DNA of 38,771 nucleotides from Mycobacterium sp. (GTDB lineage Bacteria; Actinomycetota; Actinomycetes; Mycobacteriales; Mycobacteriaceae): NCBI RefSeq assembly GCF_019243155.1, contig NZ_JAFAUS010000514.1, positions 1 to 38,771 of the forward strand, read 5' to 3'. Shown piece by piece: positions 1 to 8,091 of this stretch (position 1 is its first letter; each line of letters starts with the position of its first letter). The notes under the pieces were generated by a model. It saw only the letters and a program-made list of their open reading frames with translations, ran no database searches and was not told where the DNA came from. The position numbers and the translations under genes were made by a program.

Positions 1-165
1 TCCGGTCTGTGGCCGGGCAAAGTCGTCACGGAGGTCAGCCCGGCCGGCGACTTCTGGGAGGCCGAGCCCGAGCACCAGGACTACCTGGAGCGTTACCCCA
101 GCGGCTACACCTGCCACTACATCCGCCCGGGCTGGAAACTGCCCCGGCGAGCCACCGCCGGTTAG
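1..165 (+). CDS. msrA: Peptide methionine sulfoxide reductase MsrA, C-terminal end (partial)
   Basis: The left edge cuts this gene; 54 codons remain before TAG at 163-165. The fragment carries the MsrA C-terminal block: GKVVTEV, then [12 protein letters not shown], then a conserved [10 protein letters not shown] segment with a cysteine of the kind used as resolving residue. The family reduces methionine-S-sulfoxide in oxidised proteins with thioredoxin as electron donor, in the cytosol. The catalytic GCFW motif lies outside the window. In M. tuberculosis msrA (Rv0137c) also neighbours cyp138, which supports the call. Here mdlC sits between the two. Confidence 0.9.
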   Translation, partial: SGLWPGKVVTEVSPAGDFWEAEPEHQDYLERYPSGYTCHYIRPGWKLPRRATAG

Positions 166-180
166 TGGCTGAGTCGGTCA

Positions 181-202
181 ACTACCGCTGCCTCGTGGTA
201 GT
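181..202. promoter_or_regulatory. Inverted repeat ACTACC-N10-GGTAGT upstream of mdlC
   Basis: A perfect 6-bp inverted repeat with a 10-base spacer lies 15 bases after the msrA stop and about 170 bases before the mdlC start. It could be a weak hairpin ending msrA transcription, although no T-run follows, or a regulator site for mdlC. No regulator gene is adjacent. The rest of the 166-375 gap shows only a short direct repeat (ACAAGTT twice, near 268-281). Confidence 0.2.
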
Positions 203-375
203 GGATTCATCCCAACGGTGTGGGCCAGCACCAAAATTGGCGCGCGACGATGTCCGCCGCCACATCGACAAGTTACAAGTTGGGTCCGAGAATCTAACGC
301 AGCATGTGGAGCACACCCGCGTGGGCGCGCTCGCGCACTGCGTGAAAAGTCCGCACACGAAGGGAATTCGGCCCC

Positions 376-1989
376 ATGTCTGCTCAACCGACCGTCTGGG
401 ATGTCACTTACGATTTGCTGCGCTCGCTCGGCTTGACGACGGTGTTCGGTAACCCCGGGTCGACCGAGCAGACGTTCCTCAAGAACTTTCCCGATGACTT
501 CACCTACGTCTTGGGACTGCAGGAGGCCTCCGTGTTGGCCATGGCGGACGGCTTCGCCCAGTCGACCGGCAAGCCGGCCCTGGTGAATCTGCACACCGCG
601 GCGGGCACGGGCAACGCCATGGGAAGCCTCATCGCGGCCTACAAGAGCAACACCCCGTTGATCGTCACGGCCGGGCAGCAGACTCGCGAAATGGTGCTTG
701 TGGAACCGTATTTGACCAACACCAACGAAACACAGCTGCCGGCGCCGTGGGTGAAATGGGCGTATCAGCCCGCCCGCGCCGAGGATGTGCCCGCGGCCTT
801 CATGCGGGCATACGCCATGGCGACCCAGCCGCCCGCCGGTCCGGTGTATCTGTCTATCCCCCTTGATGATTGGGAGAAGCCGGCTCTCGGTCCGGCCGTC
901 ATCCGCACCGTGAGCCAACGCAGTGCGCCCGACGCGGAGCGACTTGCCGAGTTCGCCGAGCGCATCAACCGCGCGCAGCGGCCACTGGTGGTCATCGGTC
1001 CCGAAGTCGATCGGGCCGGCGGTTGGGACGCCGCCGTCGCATTCGCCGAGAAGGTACATGCCCCCGTGTACGCGAGCCCACTGCCGGACCGGATGTCGTT
1101 CCCGGAGGACCATTCGCTGTACCAGGGCATGCTGCCGATGACGATCGCCGAGGTGACCGAGAAGTTGCGGGGCCACGATCTTGCGGTGGTGATCGGCGCG
1201 CAGGTTTTCCGCTACTACCCGTATGTCGCCGGCGAGTACCTGCCCGAGGGCACCGAGCTACTACACCTGACCGCCGACCCGTTCCTGGCGGGTGCAGCGC
1301 GAGTGGGCGACAGCCTGCTGGGCGATACCCTGCTCGCCCTGCAGGCGTTGACCCCGCTGATCGAACCCAAATCCGGCAGGCCGACGCCCACACCGCTGGA
1401 CCGCACTGCAGGCACGGTCGAAGCCGCCACCGCCCCGCTGACGCCGACCCAGGTGTATTCGGCGCTGAGCACGGTGAAGCCGCCGGAGGCGGCACTGATC
1501 AACGAATCGACGTCGACGATGGCCGAGCAGGCGCGCTGGCTGCCCACCGTCTGCACGAACTCGTTCTTCGCCACCGGCAGTGGCGGCATCGGCTGGGGAG
1601 TGCCGGGCGCGGTGGGCGTCGCACTGGGCGACCGCGCCGCGGGCCGCAAACGCGCCGTCGTGGCGACCATCGGCGACGGCTCTTTCCAGTACTCGATCCA
1701 GGCGATCTGGACCGCAGCGCAGCACAAACTGCCGGTCGTGTTCGTGGTGATGCGCAACGGCGAGTACTCGATCCTGAAATCGTTTGCGCTGCTTGAGAAG
1801 ACGCCGAACGTACCGGGATTGGACCTGCCCGGCCTCGACATCGAATCGCTGGCGATCGGCTTCGGCCTTCGCGCCGTCACGGTAGGCGACACGGAGGGGT
1901 TGGTGAACGAGTTCAACGCCGCGCTTGAAGCCGATGGGCCCACGGTCATCGTCGTCCACACCAAACCCCAAGTGGCGCACCTGGGCTGA
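376..1989 (+). CDS. mdlC: Benzoylformate decarboxylase-like ThDP enzyme
   Basis: This 537-residue protein aligns along its length with Pseudomonas putida benzoylformate decarboxylase (528 residues), which converts benzoylformate to benzaldehyde and CO2. The active-site Ser (S29 in NPGSTE), the ThDP glutamate (E50 in LQEAS) and the first catalytic His (H73 in NLHTAAG) are present. The diphosphate/Mg site starts at GDGS (433-436) and continues to N461. The second catalytic histidine, H281 of P. putida in FRYHQY, is Tyr281 here (FRYYPY). The start is ATG with GAAGGGA upstream. It stands alone between msrA and cyp138 with no mandelate-pathway partner, and M. tuberculosis lacks it at this site. 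The substrate could be another 2-oxo acid. Confidence 0.85.
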   Translation: MSAQPTVWDVTYDLLRSLGLTTVFGNPGSTEQTFLKNFPDDFTYVLGLQEASVLAMADGFAQSTGKPALVNLHTAAGTGNAMGSLIAAYKSNTPLIVTAGQQTREMVLVEPYLTNTNETQLPAPWVKWAYQPARAEDVPAAFMRAYAMATQPPAGPVYLSIPLDDWEKPALGPAVIRTVSQRSAPDAERLAEFAERINRAQRPLVVIGPEVDRAGGWDAAVAFAEKVHAPVYASPLPDRMSFPEDHSLYQGMLPMTIAEVTEKLRGHDLAVVIGAQVFRYYPYVAGEYLPEGTELLHLTADPFLAGAARVGDSLLGDTLLALQALTPLIEPKSGRPTPTPLDRTAGTVEAATAPLTPTQVYSALSTVKPPEAALINESTSTMAEQARWLPTVCTNSFFATGSGGIGWGVPGAVGVALGDRAAGRKRAVVATIGDGSFQYSIQAIWTAAQHKLPVVFVVMRNGEYSILKSFALLEKTPNVPGLDLPGLDIESLAIGFGLRAVTVGDTEGLVNEFNAALEADGPTVIVVHTKPQVAHLG

Positions 1990-1997
1990 GGCGGTCC

Positions 1998-3317
1998 TCA
2001 GCGCCGGTGCACTACCACCCGACCGCCGTTCTTCGGGGTGAACGCGACGCCACGGCAGTGCCAGTGCTCATCGGGCGCATCGGTGGTCTCGATTGCCAAG
2101 CGTTGCAACACGGTTCGAAGCACCACGTCCATCTCCATGTTGGCGAATGCCGCCCCCACACAGCGGCGGGTTCCGCCACCGAACGGGATCCAGGACAGCG
2201 CTGACGGCTTGGTTCCGATGTAGCGTTGCGGGTCGAAGCGGTCGGGATCGGAGAAGACGTCCGGGTTGCTGTGGATCTGCCCGATGCCGACGATGATCGA
2301 ATCGCCGCGCGGGATGACCCACTCGCCGAGGTGGAAGACTTCGGGGTAGACGTGGCGACCGGCAAGGTCGATGACCGTCCTGGCCCGCTGCACTTCCAGG
2401 ATGGTGGCCTGCCGCAGTTCACCGCCACCGTTCTGGGCCTCCTCGACGAGCGCCGCCAGCAGGTCCGGGTGCCGGCTTATCCGCTCGAATGCCCAGCCCA
2501 GCGTGGATGCCGTCGTTTCGTGTCCGGCCGCCAGCAAGGTGAGCAGCTCGTCGCCAATGTCCTTGCGCGACATAGCTGATCCGTCTTCGTATGTGGTGCG
2601 CAACAGCATCGCGAGGACATCGGTCCGATCGGCGAAATTCGGGTCGGCCTGCTCGTCGTCGATCAACTTGTCGATGACGATGTCGTACTGGCGCCGCCAT
2701 TGCGCGAGCCGGCCCCACGGGCTGAACCGGCCGTAGTCGCGTTTGGGCTTCGGCACGGCCGCCAGTCGCGAGCCAAGGGTGACCCACGGTGGAATGAGCC
2801 GTCGGAGCTCATCGAGTTCGGCGCCTTCCGCGCCGAACACCGCGCGCAGTATCGCGTTCAGCGTTATCCGCATCATGGGCTGCAGCGTGGCGAAAGGAGT
2901 GCCTTGCGGCCAGTCGGCGATCTCGCGCAGCGTCTCTTCTTCGATGATGCTCTCGTACTTCTTCATGCTCTTGCCGTGGAACGGCGGCGCCAACAGCCGG
3001 CGACGCTGGCGATGGTCGTCGCCCTCGAGCGCGAAAACCGAACCGGTGCCGAACAGACGGCCCAGATTGGGCTGTATGTTGCCGAGTTCATCGGGGCTGG
3101 TCGTGAAGACCTGCTTGGCCAACTGCGGGTCACCGACGACAACGATGCGCCCGTACATCGGCAGGTTGAGCGTGAAAACGTCGCCGTAGCGACGCGACAG
3201 CCGTTGGATCATCCGGCGCCGGGACATCGAGAACCCAAAGCCCTGCAACAGCTTGGGAATTCGCGCCGCCGGCGGCAACTTGACTGCGGCCGCTGGCGCG
3301 GTGGCTACTTCACTCAT
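1998..3317 (-). CDS. cyp138: Cytochrome P450, CYP138 family
   Basis: A 439-residue P450 with all core motifs: I-helix oxygen-activation motif AGHETT (264-269), K-helix ExxR (E308, R311), and heme-binding loop FGGGTRRCVG (379-388) with Cys386 as iron ligand. From its N-terminus (MSEV, then LPPAARIPKLLQG) through the heme loop it closely resembles M. tuberculosis CYP138 (Rv0136). The physiological substrate of CYP138 is not known to me. There is no N-terminal membrane anchor, so it should be soluble and depend on ferredoxin and ferredoxin reductase encoded elsewhere. It diverges from the TetR gene at 3454 across a 136-bp gap holding two identical inverted repeats, so control by that regulator is likely. 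Confidence 0.93.
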   Translation of the reverse strand: MSEVATAPAAAVKLPPAARIPKLLQGFGFSMSRRRMIQRLSRRYGDVFTLNLPMYGRIVVVGDPQLAKQVFTTSPDELGNIQPNLGRLFGTGSVFALEGDDHRQRRRLLAPPFHGKSMKKYESIIEEETLREIADWPQGTPFATLQPMMRITLNAILRAVFGAEGAELDELRRLIPPWVTLGSRLAAVPKPKRDYGRFSPWGRLAQWRRQYDIVIDKLIDDEQADPNFADRTDVLAMLLRTTYEDGSAMSRKDIGDELLTLLAAGHETTASTLGWAFERISRHPDLLAALVEEAQNGGGELRQATILEVQRARTVIDLAGRHVYPEVFHLGEWVIPRGDSIIVGIGQIHSNPDVFSDPDRFDPQRYIGTKPSALSWIPFGGGTRRCVGAAFANMEMDVVLRTVLQRLAIETTDAPDEHWHCRGVAFTPKNGGRVVVHRR

Positions 3318-3359
3318 GGCGGTGCTGCTCCCAAGTGATCGGTCCCCGGGATCGGGGTT

Positions 3360-3375
3360 GGTACGACGGTGTACC
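3360..3375. promoter_or_regulatory. Candidate TetR operator copy 1 (GGTAC-N6-GTACC)
   Basis: A perfect 5-bp inverted repeat with 6-base spacer GACGGT, on the cyp138 side of the divergent cyp138/TetR intergenic region. The same arms and spacing recur at 3394-3409, with start points 34 bp apart, about three helical turns. The repeat pattern is seen; that the neighbouring TetR protein binds it is inferred. Confidence 0.5.
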
Positions 3376-3393
3376 GCACGCCTTTCCCAGTAC

Positions 3394-3409
3394 GGTACTC
3401 TGAAGTACC
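3394..3409. promoter_or_regulatory. Candidate TetR operator copy 2 (GGTACT-CTGA-AGTACC)
   Basis: Second copy of GGTAC-N6-GTACC, here with the symmetry extended to 6-bp arms and a 4-base centre. It lies 45 bases before the TetR start at 3454. With copy 1 it could let one dimer pair control both divergent promoters. Confidence 0.5.
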
Positions 3410-3453
3410 AGAACCCACAAGGTTCCGTACTCGACCGGAAAGGGGCGCCGACC

Positions 3454-4077
3454 GTGACATCAGCGGTGTCAGCCGCGGCTGACGACGCCGTTTCCGGTGT
3501 TCTGAAGCCGGACCCGTTTCGGCTCAGGCTGCTCGACGGCCTCGCCGCGTCGATCGCCGAACGCGGTTACCGCGCCAGCACCGTGGCCGACATCGTGCGC
3601 AACGCCCGCACGTCCAAGCGCACGTTCTACGACCAGTTCGACGGCAAGGAAGAGTGCTTCCTGGAATTGCTGCGCGCCGACATCGAAAAGCTCGGCGAGC
3701 GCATTCAGTCCTCGGTCGACCCCGAGGGCGATTGGCACCGGCAGATCCGTCAGGCCGTCGAGGCCTACGTCGGATACATCGAGTCCCGGCCGGCCATCAC
3801 CCTGAGCTGGATTCGTGAACTCCCGTCGCTCGGCGCCGCCGCCCGTCCGGTTCAGCGTCGCGGTCTTCAGCTGTTGTCCAGCCTGCTCATCGACCTCAGC
3901 GCCAGTCCCGGATTCCGGCGGGCCGAGTTGCCGCCGCTGACCGCGCCGTTGGCCGTGATCCTGTTGGGCGGGTTGCGTGAGCTGACCGCACTTGCGGTCG
4001 AAGACGAGAAGTCGGTCCGAGAAATCGTCGAACCCGCCGTGGATGCGTCCGTAGCTCTGCTCGGGCCACGCCACTAA
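3454..4077 (+). CDS. TetR-family regulator (Rv0135c homologue)
   Basis: A 207-residue TetR/AcrR protein. The N-terminal helix-turn-helix is clear: AERGYRASTVADIV, then the recognition helix around SKRTFYDQF, then GKEECFLELL. The rest is a helical ligand domain. I chose GTG at 3454, preceded by GGAAAGGGG, because the frame stays open to 3253 only through unrelated sequence and this start gives the usual length. M. tuberculosis Rv0135c is the positional match. It diverges from cyp138, and the duplicated inverted repeat between them makes it the likely repressor of itself and of cyp138. The ligand is unknown. Confidence 0.88.
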   Translation: MTSAVSAAADDAVSGVLKPDPFRLRLLDGLAASIAERGYRASTVADIVRNARTSKRTFYDQFDGKEECFLELLRADIEKLGERIQSSVDPEGDWHRQIRQAVEAYVGYIESRPAITLSWIRELPSLGAAARPVQRRGLQLLSSLLIDLSASPGFRRAELPPLTAPLAVILLGGLRELTALAVEDEKSVREIVEPAVDASVALLGPRH

Positions 4078-4214
4078 GGTCGAAAGCTCCCGTAATCCCG
4101 TTAGTTGCAAGCTATTCCGGCCCTCAAGTCGGGCAATCGGCAAGCGTCTTCATCAAGGCGACCGAAGTCACCATCGGCGTCGAATAGCGTCGCGCCGAAA
4201 ACCCTTGTAGAGGC

Positions 4215-5105
4215 TTATGTTCCGGCGTTCAGAAACGCGCGGACCCGGTCCAGCACCAGCTCGGGCCGCTGCCTGACGATCCAGTGGCCGACGCCGTCGA
4301 CCAGCTCGACCTCGAAATCGCTTATCCGCTCGGCATATCCATTCAGCAACTCCGGCGTGAGCACGGGATCTTTGGTGCCACTCAGCCAGCGCACCGGAAC
4401 ATCGACGCGGGCGTCGTCGTACTCGCCTCGCGCCCAGCGCAGCATCTCCGAAGTCGCAAACGTGCGGTACCACCGCGAACCCGCCTCCGCATGGCCGGGC
4501 TGGCGCATGCACTCGAGGTAGAGCGCGACGTCCTCGTCGGGCAGCGTGAAGCCGCCGCCGACCCACGAACCCAACATGCGGACGAACCGCGAGTTGGGAC
4601 TGCTGATCACCCGGGGACCGATGCCCGGCAACGAGATCGGTATCTGATACCAGAACCGCCACACGTTGCGGAGCATGCCGAGATCGCGACTCACGTAGGG
4701 CGCCGAAGTGTTGCACCCGAAGAACCCGGACACCTTCTCGGGATGCCGCAGCATCATGATGAAGGCCACCGGACCGCCCCAGTCGTGTGCAACGAGCTTG
4801 ACCGACGCGACGCCCAGGTGGTCCAGCACGCGGGCCAGGTCGTCGGCCATTTCGTCTTTGCGGTACTTGCAGCGTGGGGCCGAACTCCAGCCCGCGCCGC
4901 GCAGGTCCGGACACAGCACCCGGTAGCCGTCGGCGGCCAGCGGCCCGATCAGCTCGCGCCATTCCCACCAGTTCTCCGGGAAGCCGTGCACCAACATCAC
5001 CGCCGGCCCGTTCGCCGGACCCGCCTCGGCGACGTGAATCGTCACGCCGTCGCCGAGTTCGACGTACCTGTGTTCGACCCCGTCCAGGGCCGGCATGGTG
5101 ACCAT
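4215..5105 (-). CDS. ephF: Epoxide hydrolase EphF (alpha/beta hydrolase)
   Basis: A 296-residue alpha/beta hydrolase of the epoxide hydrolase type, which opens epoxides to vicinal diols through an aspartyl ester. Visible are the oxyanion motif HGFPE (40-44), the nucleophile elbow HDWGG with Asp108, a late acidic residue in GTKDPVLTPELL, and the catalytic His in VDGVGHWIV. Sequence and position match M. tuberculosis EphF (Rv0134). Two ATGs, at 5105 and 5096, are possible starts, neither with a good Shine-Dalgarno; MPALDG at 5096 better resembles the family N-terminus. It follows the sulfotransferase gene by 25 bases on the same strand, so the two are probably co-transcribed. The gap 4078-4214 downstream holds nothing I recognise. 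Confidence 0.9.
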   Translation of the reverse strand: MVTMPALDGVEHRYVELGDGVTIHVAEAGPANGPAVMLVHGFPENWWEWRELIGPLAADGYRVLCPDLRGAGWSSAPRCKYRKDEMADDLARVLDHLGVASVKLVAHDWGGPVAFIMMLRHPEKVSGFFGCNTSAPYVSRDLGMLRNVWRFWYQIPISLPGIGPRVISSPNSRFVRMLGSWVGGGFTLPDEDVALYLECMRQPGHAEAGSRWYRTFATSEMLRWARGEYDDARVDVPVRWLSGTKDPVLTPELLNGYAERISDFEVELVDGVGHWIVRQRPELVLDRVRAFLNAGT

Positions 5106-5130
5106 GTCTGAAGAACGTAGTGGACGAGAC

Positions 5131-6366
5131 CTAGTTCAGAAACCGGTCGACGTAGGGCTTGAACCGGGCACGCAGGGTGTCCTCGTTCAGCCCGAACATC
5201 TCGCACGAGGTTTCGACGTTTCCCAGCCGGCCGCGCCGGTGGCCCGCCAGGTAGTCGGCGATCGCGCCGCGCGCGTCTTCGGTGAAGGGTTCACCGGCCA
5301 ACGCGTACACCCGCTCGGCGACACCTACTTCGTCGGACATGAAGTCGCCGAAGCGAACATCGATCGAGCGTTCCGGACCGATGGTGTCGCGGTCGCGGAC
5401 GAGCGCGCTGAGCATCTGATCGAGGCGGTCGATCCAGGAGTTGGCGATCAGTTCCACGGGCACCGGCGACCGGTGCATCCGGGCGGAGTAGGTGATCATC
5501 GCGATCATCGACAGCGCCACCGGCACCGGGTCGCGGTGCGTGAAAACGACGATGCTACCGGGGAATACGCGATCCAGTACCGGCACCTGTTCGAGATGCT
5601 GGGGCGACTTGAGCAGCCAGCGCCGCCCGCCGCGCAGGAACTGCATCGCCTTGAGTTGAGTGGCGAGGTATTCGTAGTGCGGCGTCTGGTCGTGGACCCG
5701 GTAGTAATCACGCCAGCGGGGCACTTCGGCGAGCGTCTCGAAGAGCATCGTCGAGATGTCGTTGGCCAGCAGCTGAATCTCTTCGTGCACATGGTCGGTG
5801 GTCATCTCGTGCATCAGCGGGAAATGGGGCATCACCACGTTGACCACTCCGACCGCGACGTCCATTCGCGCGCGGCGCGGATCCGGTTCGGCGCCAATCT
5901 CATTCGGCAACGGAAACGGCTCGTTGCTCTCCCAGTACGGCATGGTGCGGAACGTTGGCGGCGCCGCCAGCAGGTTGTGCAGATGGGTGGTTCCGGTGCG
6001 TGGCAGCCCGGCGATCACCACCGGCGGCTCCAGTTCGATGTCGTCGATCTCGGGATGGCGGTTCAAGAGGTCGGTCAGCAGCAGCCGGTTCTTGAGAAGC
6101 TGCAGCAGTTGGCCATAGAAGTTGACCACTCCCGCCTCGTGTAGCCCGTCAATGTCGCGCAGCGCGGCCAGGTAGACGTCTAGTCGTTCTCGGTAGTCGT
6201 CGGGTCCGAAATCCTGCAGGCCGGTGTCGGCGCTGGCCTGCGCATGCAGCCTGTCGGCGTCCAACGGGCAACTCGGGGCCATGCTGGCCATCATGTCGAG
6301 GATCTGCTGGGCCTCAGCGCTGAAGCGGGGTGAGGCAAGGTCTTCAAGGCGAACGGCGTCGGTCAC
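5131..6366 (-). CDS. Sulfotransferase family protein
   Basis: A 411-residue protein of the bacterial sulfotransferase family (Pfam Sulfotransfer_3 type), which moves sulfate from PAPS to a hydroxyl group. The 5'-phosphosulfate loop is AGLPRTGTTH (119-128), followed by LHNLL. A 3'-phosphate region is visible at VVFTHRDPVPVALSM. A long N-terminal helical part precedes the core, as is common in mycobacterial members. The start is GTG at 6366, only 28 bases from the divergent TetR start, so the two promoters must overlap. It leads into ephF. The acceptor is unknown; mycobacterial relatives act on lipids, sugars or sterol-like substrates. Confidence 0.85.
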   Translation of the reverse strand: MTDAVRLEDLASPRFSAEAQQILDMMASMAPSCPLDADRLHAQASADTGLQDFGPDDYRERLDVYLAALRDIDGLHEAGVVNFYGQLLQLLKNRLLLTDLLNRHPEIDDIELEPPVVIAGLPRTGTTHLHNLLAAPPTFRTMPYWESNEPFPLPNEIGAEPDPRRARMDVAVGVVNVVMPHFPLMHEMTTDHVHEEIQLLANDISTMLFETLAEVPRWRDYYRVHDQTPHYEYLATQLKAMQFLRGGRRWLLKSPQHLEQVPVLDRVFPGSIVVFTHRDPVPVALSMIAMITYSARMHRSPVPVELIANSWIDRLDQMLSALVRDRDTIGPERSIDVRFGDFMSDEVGVAERVYALAGEPFTEDARGAIADYLAGHRRGRLGNVETSCEMFGLNEDTLRARFKPYVDRFLN

Positions 6367-6394
6367 GGCGACTTATGTTACTCTGAGTTTCGTA

Positions 6395-6982
6395 ATGGCA
6401 ATAGACTTTGGCCGACCCCGAGATCCCCGCATCGACGCGGCCGTGCTGCGCGCGACGGTCGAACTGCTTGCCGAAACCGGTTACCAGGGGCTTTTGGTCT
6501 CCGCCATCGCGCAACGGGCCGGCACCAGCAAGCCCGCGATCTACCGGCGCTGGCCGAGTAAGGCGCATCTGGTGCACGAGGCGGTCTTCCCGATCGGCAC
6601 CTCGACCGAAATCCCCGACACCGGGTCGCTGCCCGAGGACCTGCGCGAGATGGTGTGCCGTGCAATGGTTTTCCTGACGACCCCGGCCGCAAGGGCCGCG
6701 ATGCCCGGGTTGGTCGGCGAGATGGCGGCGGACCCGACGCTGCATTCGGCGCTGTTGGAGCGGTTCGCCGGCATCATCGGCGGTGGCCTCGCCGAGTTGC
6801 TGGCGAGGGCCGCGGTCCGCGGCGAGGTCCGTGCCGACGTGGCCCCCGCCGAACTCGCCTCGCAACTAACAGAAGCCATCGCCGGGATCACACTGATCGG
6901 TCTCCTCACCCGGGTTACCGAGCTCGATGGCGCGTGGGTCGACCGCACCACCACGTTGCTCCTGAAAGGAATCAGCGCATGA
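6395..6982 (+). CDS. TetR-family regulator
   Basis: A 195-residue TetR protein starting MAIDFGRPRDPRID. The DNA-binding part reads TGYQGLLVSAIAQRAG, then the recognition helix around SKPAIYRRWPSK. The ATG at 6395 follows a TTAC-N10-GTAA half-palindrome (6378-6395) that reaches into the start codon, so it may be translated from a leaderless message and repress itself; the site also lies just upstream of the divergent sulfotransferase. Its stop codon overlaps the next ATG (ATGA at 6979-6982), so it is translationally coupled to the DUF1214 gene. Likely targets are that gene and the sulfotransferase-ephF pair. The ligand is unknown. Confidence 0.88.
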   Translation: MAIDFGRPRDPRIDAAVLRATVELLAETGYQGLLVSAIAQRAGTSKPAIYRRWPSKAHLVHEAVFPIGTSTEIPDTGSLPEDLREMVCRAMVFLTTPAARAAMPGLVGEMAADPTLHSALLERFAGIIGGGLAELLARAAVRGEVRADVAPAELASQLTEAIAGITLIGLLTRVTELDGAWVDRTTTLLLKGISA

Positions 6983-8091
6983 CGCACGAATCGACGACCG
7001 CGTGGCGGGAGCTGCTCGGCACCCTCGGCGAACTCGACCGGTCCTTCCTCGACGGCGACCGAGCGCTCCAGGACGACCGGCACATCGCCGACGGGTACCG
7101 CACCCTCGCCATCACACTCGGGGTGGCGTTGGACGCCTACCTGTTCCCTGAGCCCGGCCGGCCGCAGTTCGTCGCGGTGAACACGCCCTTCCGGCGCGAC
7201 CGCCGCTGGGGCGGCGACAACACCGACGCCTATTACTTCATGTGCCGGGTCGATCCGCAGCGGCGCTACCGCATCAGCGGCAATAAAGGTGACAGCGTGT
7301 ACTTCTCGGTGACCGCCTACAACGAGCCGTCACCGGGCGCGTGGTCGGACCGGGTCGTCGCGATCGTCCGCGACCGCGACCTCGAGGCGGATGGCGACGG
7401 CAACTTCTCCTTCGAATTCCCACCGACGCCCGACGCCGCCGTGCTGATGACCCGCGACTACCAGGCCGACCCACTGACCGGGCGACCGGTCACCTGGCAC
7501 ATCGAAGCGCTCGACGCGCCCGATCCGATACAACACGGCGACGCGGAGACCGCCGCGCGGCTGCGGGCGTCCGCGACCTGGTTGCGCACCATGTTCGCCA
7601 TCGTTCCGCTGGCGGTGGGAAACCGGGTCGACGACGAGCATGCTCTCGGACACGAAACCGCGCACGCAGCAAATCAATTCGCCGATCCTTATCAGGTTCC
7701 CGATGCTAACTTCGGCTGGTCGGCGCGTGACGCGTGCTATTCCTACGGGAGTTTCGTGCTCAAGGACGACGAGGCGTTGGTCATCACGCACCGACCGCCG
7801 TCGTGCAGGTTTTGGAACATGGTGGTGTGGAATCAGTTCATGGCCACCTACGGCGCCGGCGAAGGCCCCGATGCTCGTTGCTCGGTCAATGGCCGCACCG
7901 CCGCGCTCAACAGCGACGGCTCCGTGACGATCGTGCTGTCCCGGAACATCACCGAACACCCGAATTCCCTTACCACGCTGGGCTATCCGCAGGGCAACCT
8001 CGCGTTCCGGTGGTTTCTGCCAGACGGGCTGCCGGTGCGCCCGGAGGTGGAACTCGTGAAGGTGGCCGACGCGCCGACCGGCGTGAGCTGA
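6979..8091 (+). CDS. DUF1214 domain protein
   Basis: A 370-residue protein with a C-terminal DUF1214-type region (WGWSARDACYS-like motif, then FWNMVVWNQF, then NSLTTLGYPQGNLAFRWFLP near the end). No signal peptide or membrane segment is seen. The biochemical function of DUF1214 proteins is not established; in mycobacteria they often lie near lipid or steroid genes. The start ATG at 6979 overlaps the TetR stop by four bases, which fixes the start and implies co-regulation by that TetR. Its stop abuts the stop of the opposing LLM gene with no gap (8091/8092), leaving no room for a separate terminator. Confidence 0.82.
   Translation: MTHESTTAWRELLGTLGELDRSFLDGDRALQDDRHIADGYRTLAITLGVALDAYLFPEPGRPQFVAVNTPFRRDRRWGGDNTDAYYFMCRVDPQRRYRISGNKGDSVYFSVTAYNEPSPGAWSDRVVAIVRDRDLEADGDGNFSFEFPPTPDAAVLMTRDYQADPLTGRPVTWHIEALDAPDPIQHGDAETAARLRASATWLRTMFAIVPLAVGNRVDDEHALGHETAHAANQFADPYQVPDANFGWSARDACYSYGSFVLKDDEALVITHRPPSCRFWNMVVWNQFMATYGAGEGPDARCSVNGRTAALNSDGSVTIVLSRNITEHPNSLTTLGYPQGNLAFRWFLPDGLPVRPEVELVKVADAPTGVS

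Noticed and set aside
178-1176. A 332-codon minus-strand frame across mdlC
   Set aside because: Shadow of mdlC; low-complexity Gly/Arg composition, no family match recognised.
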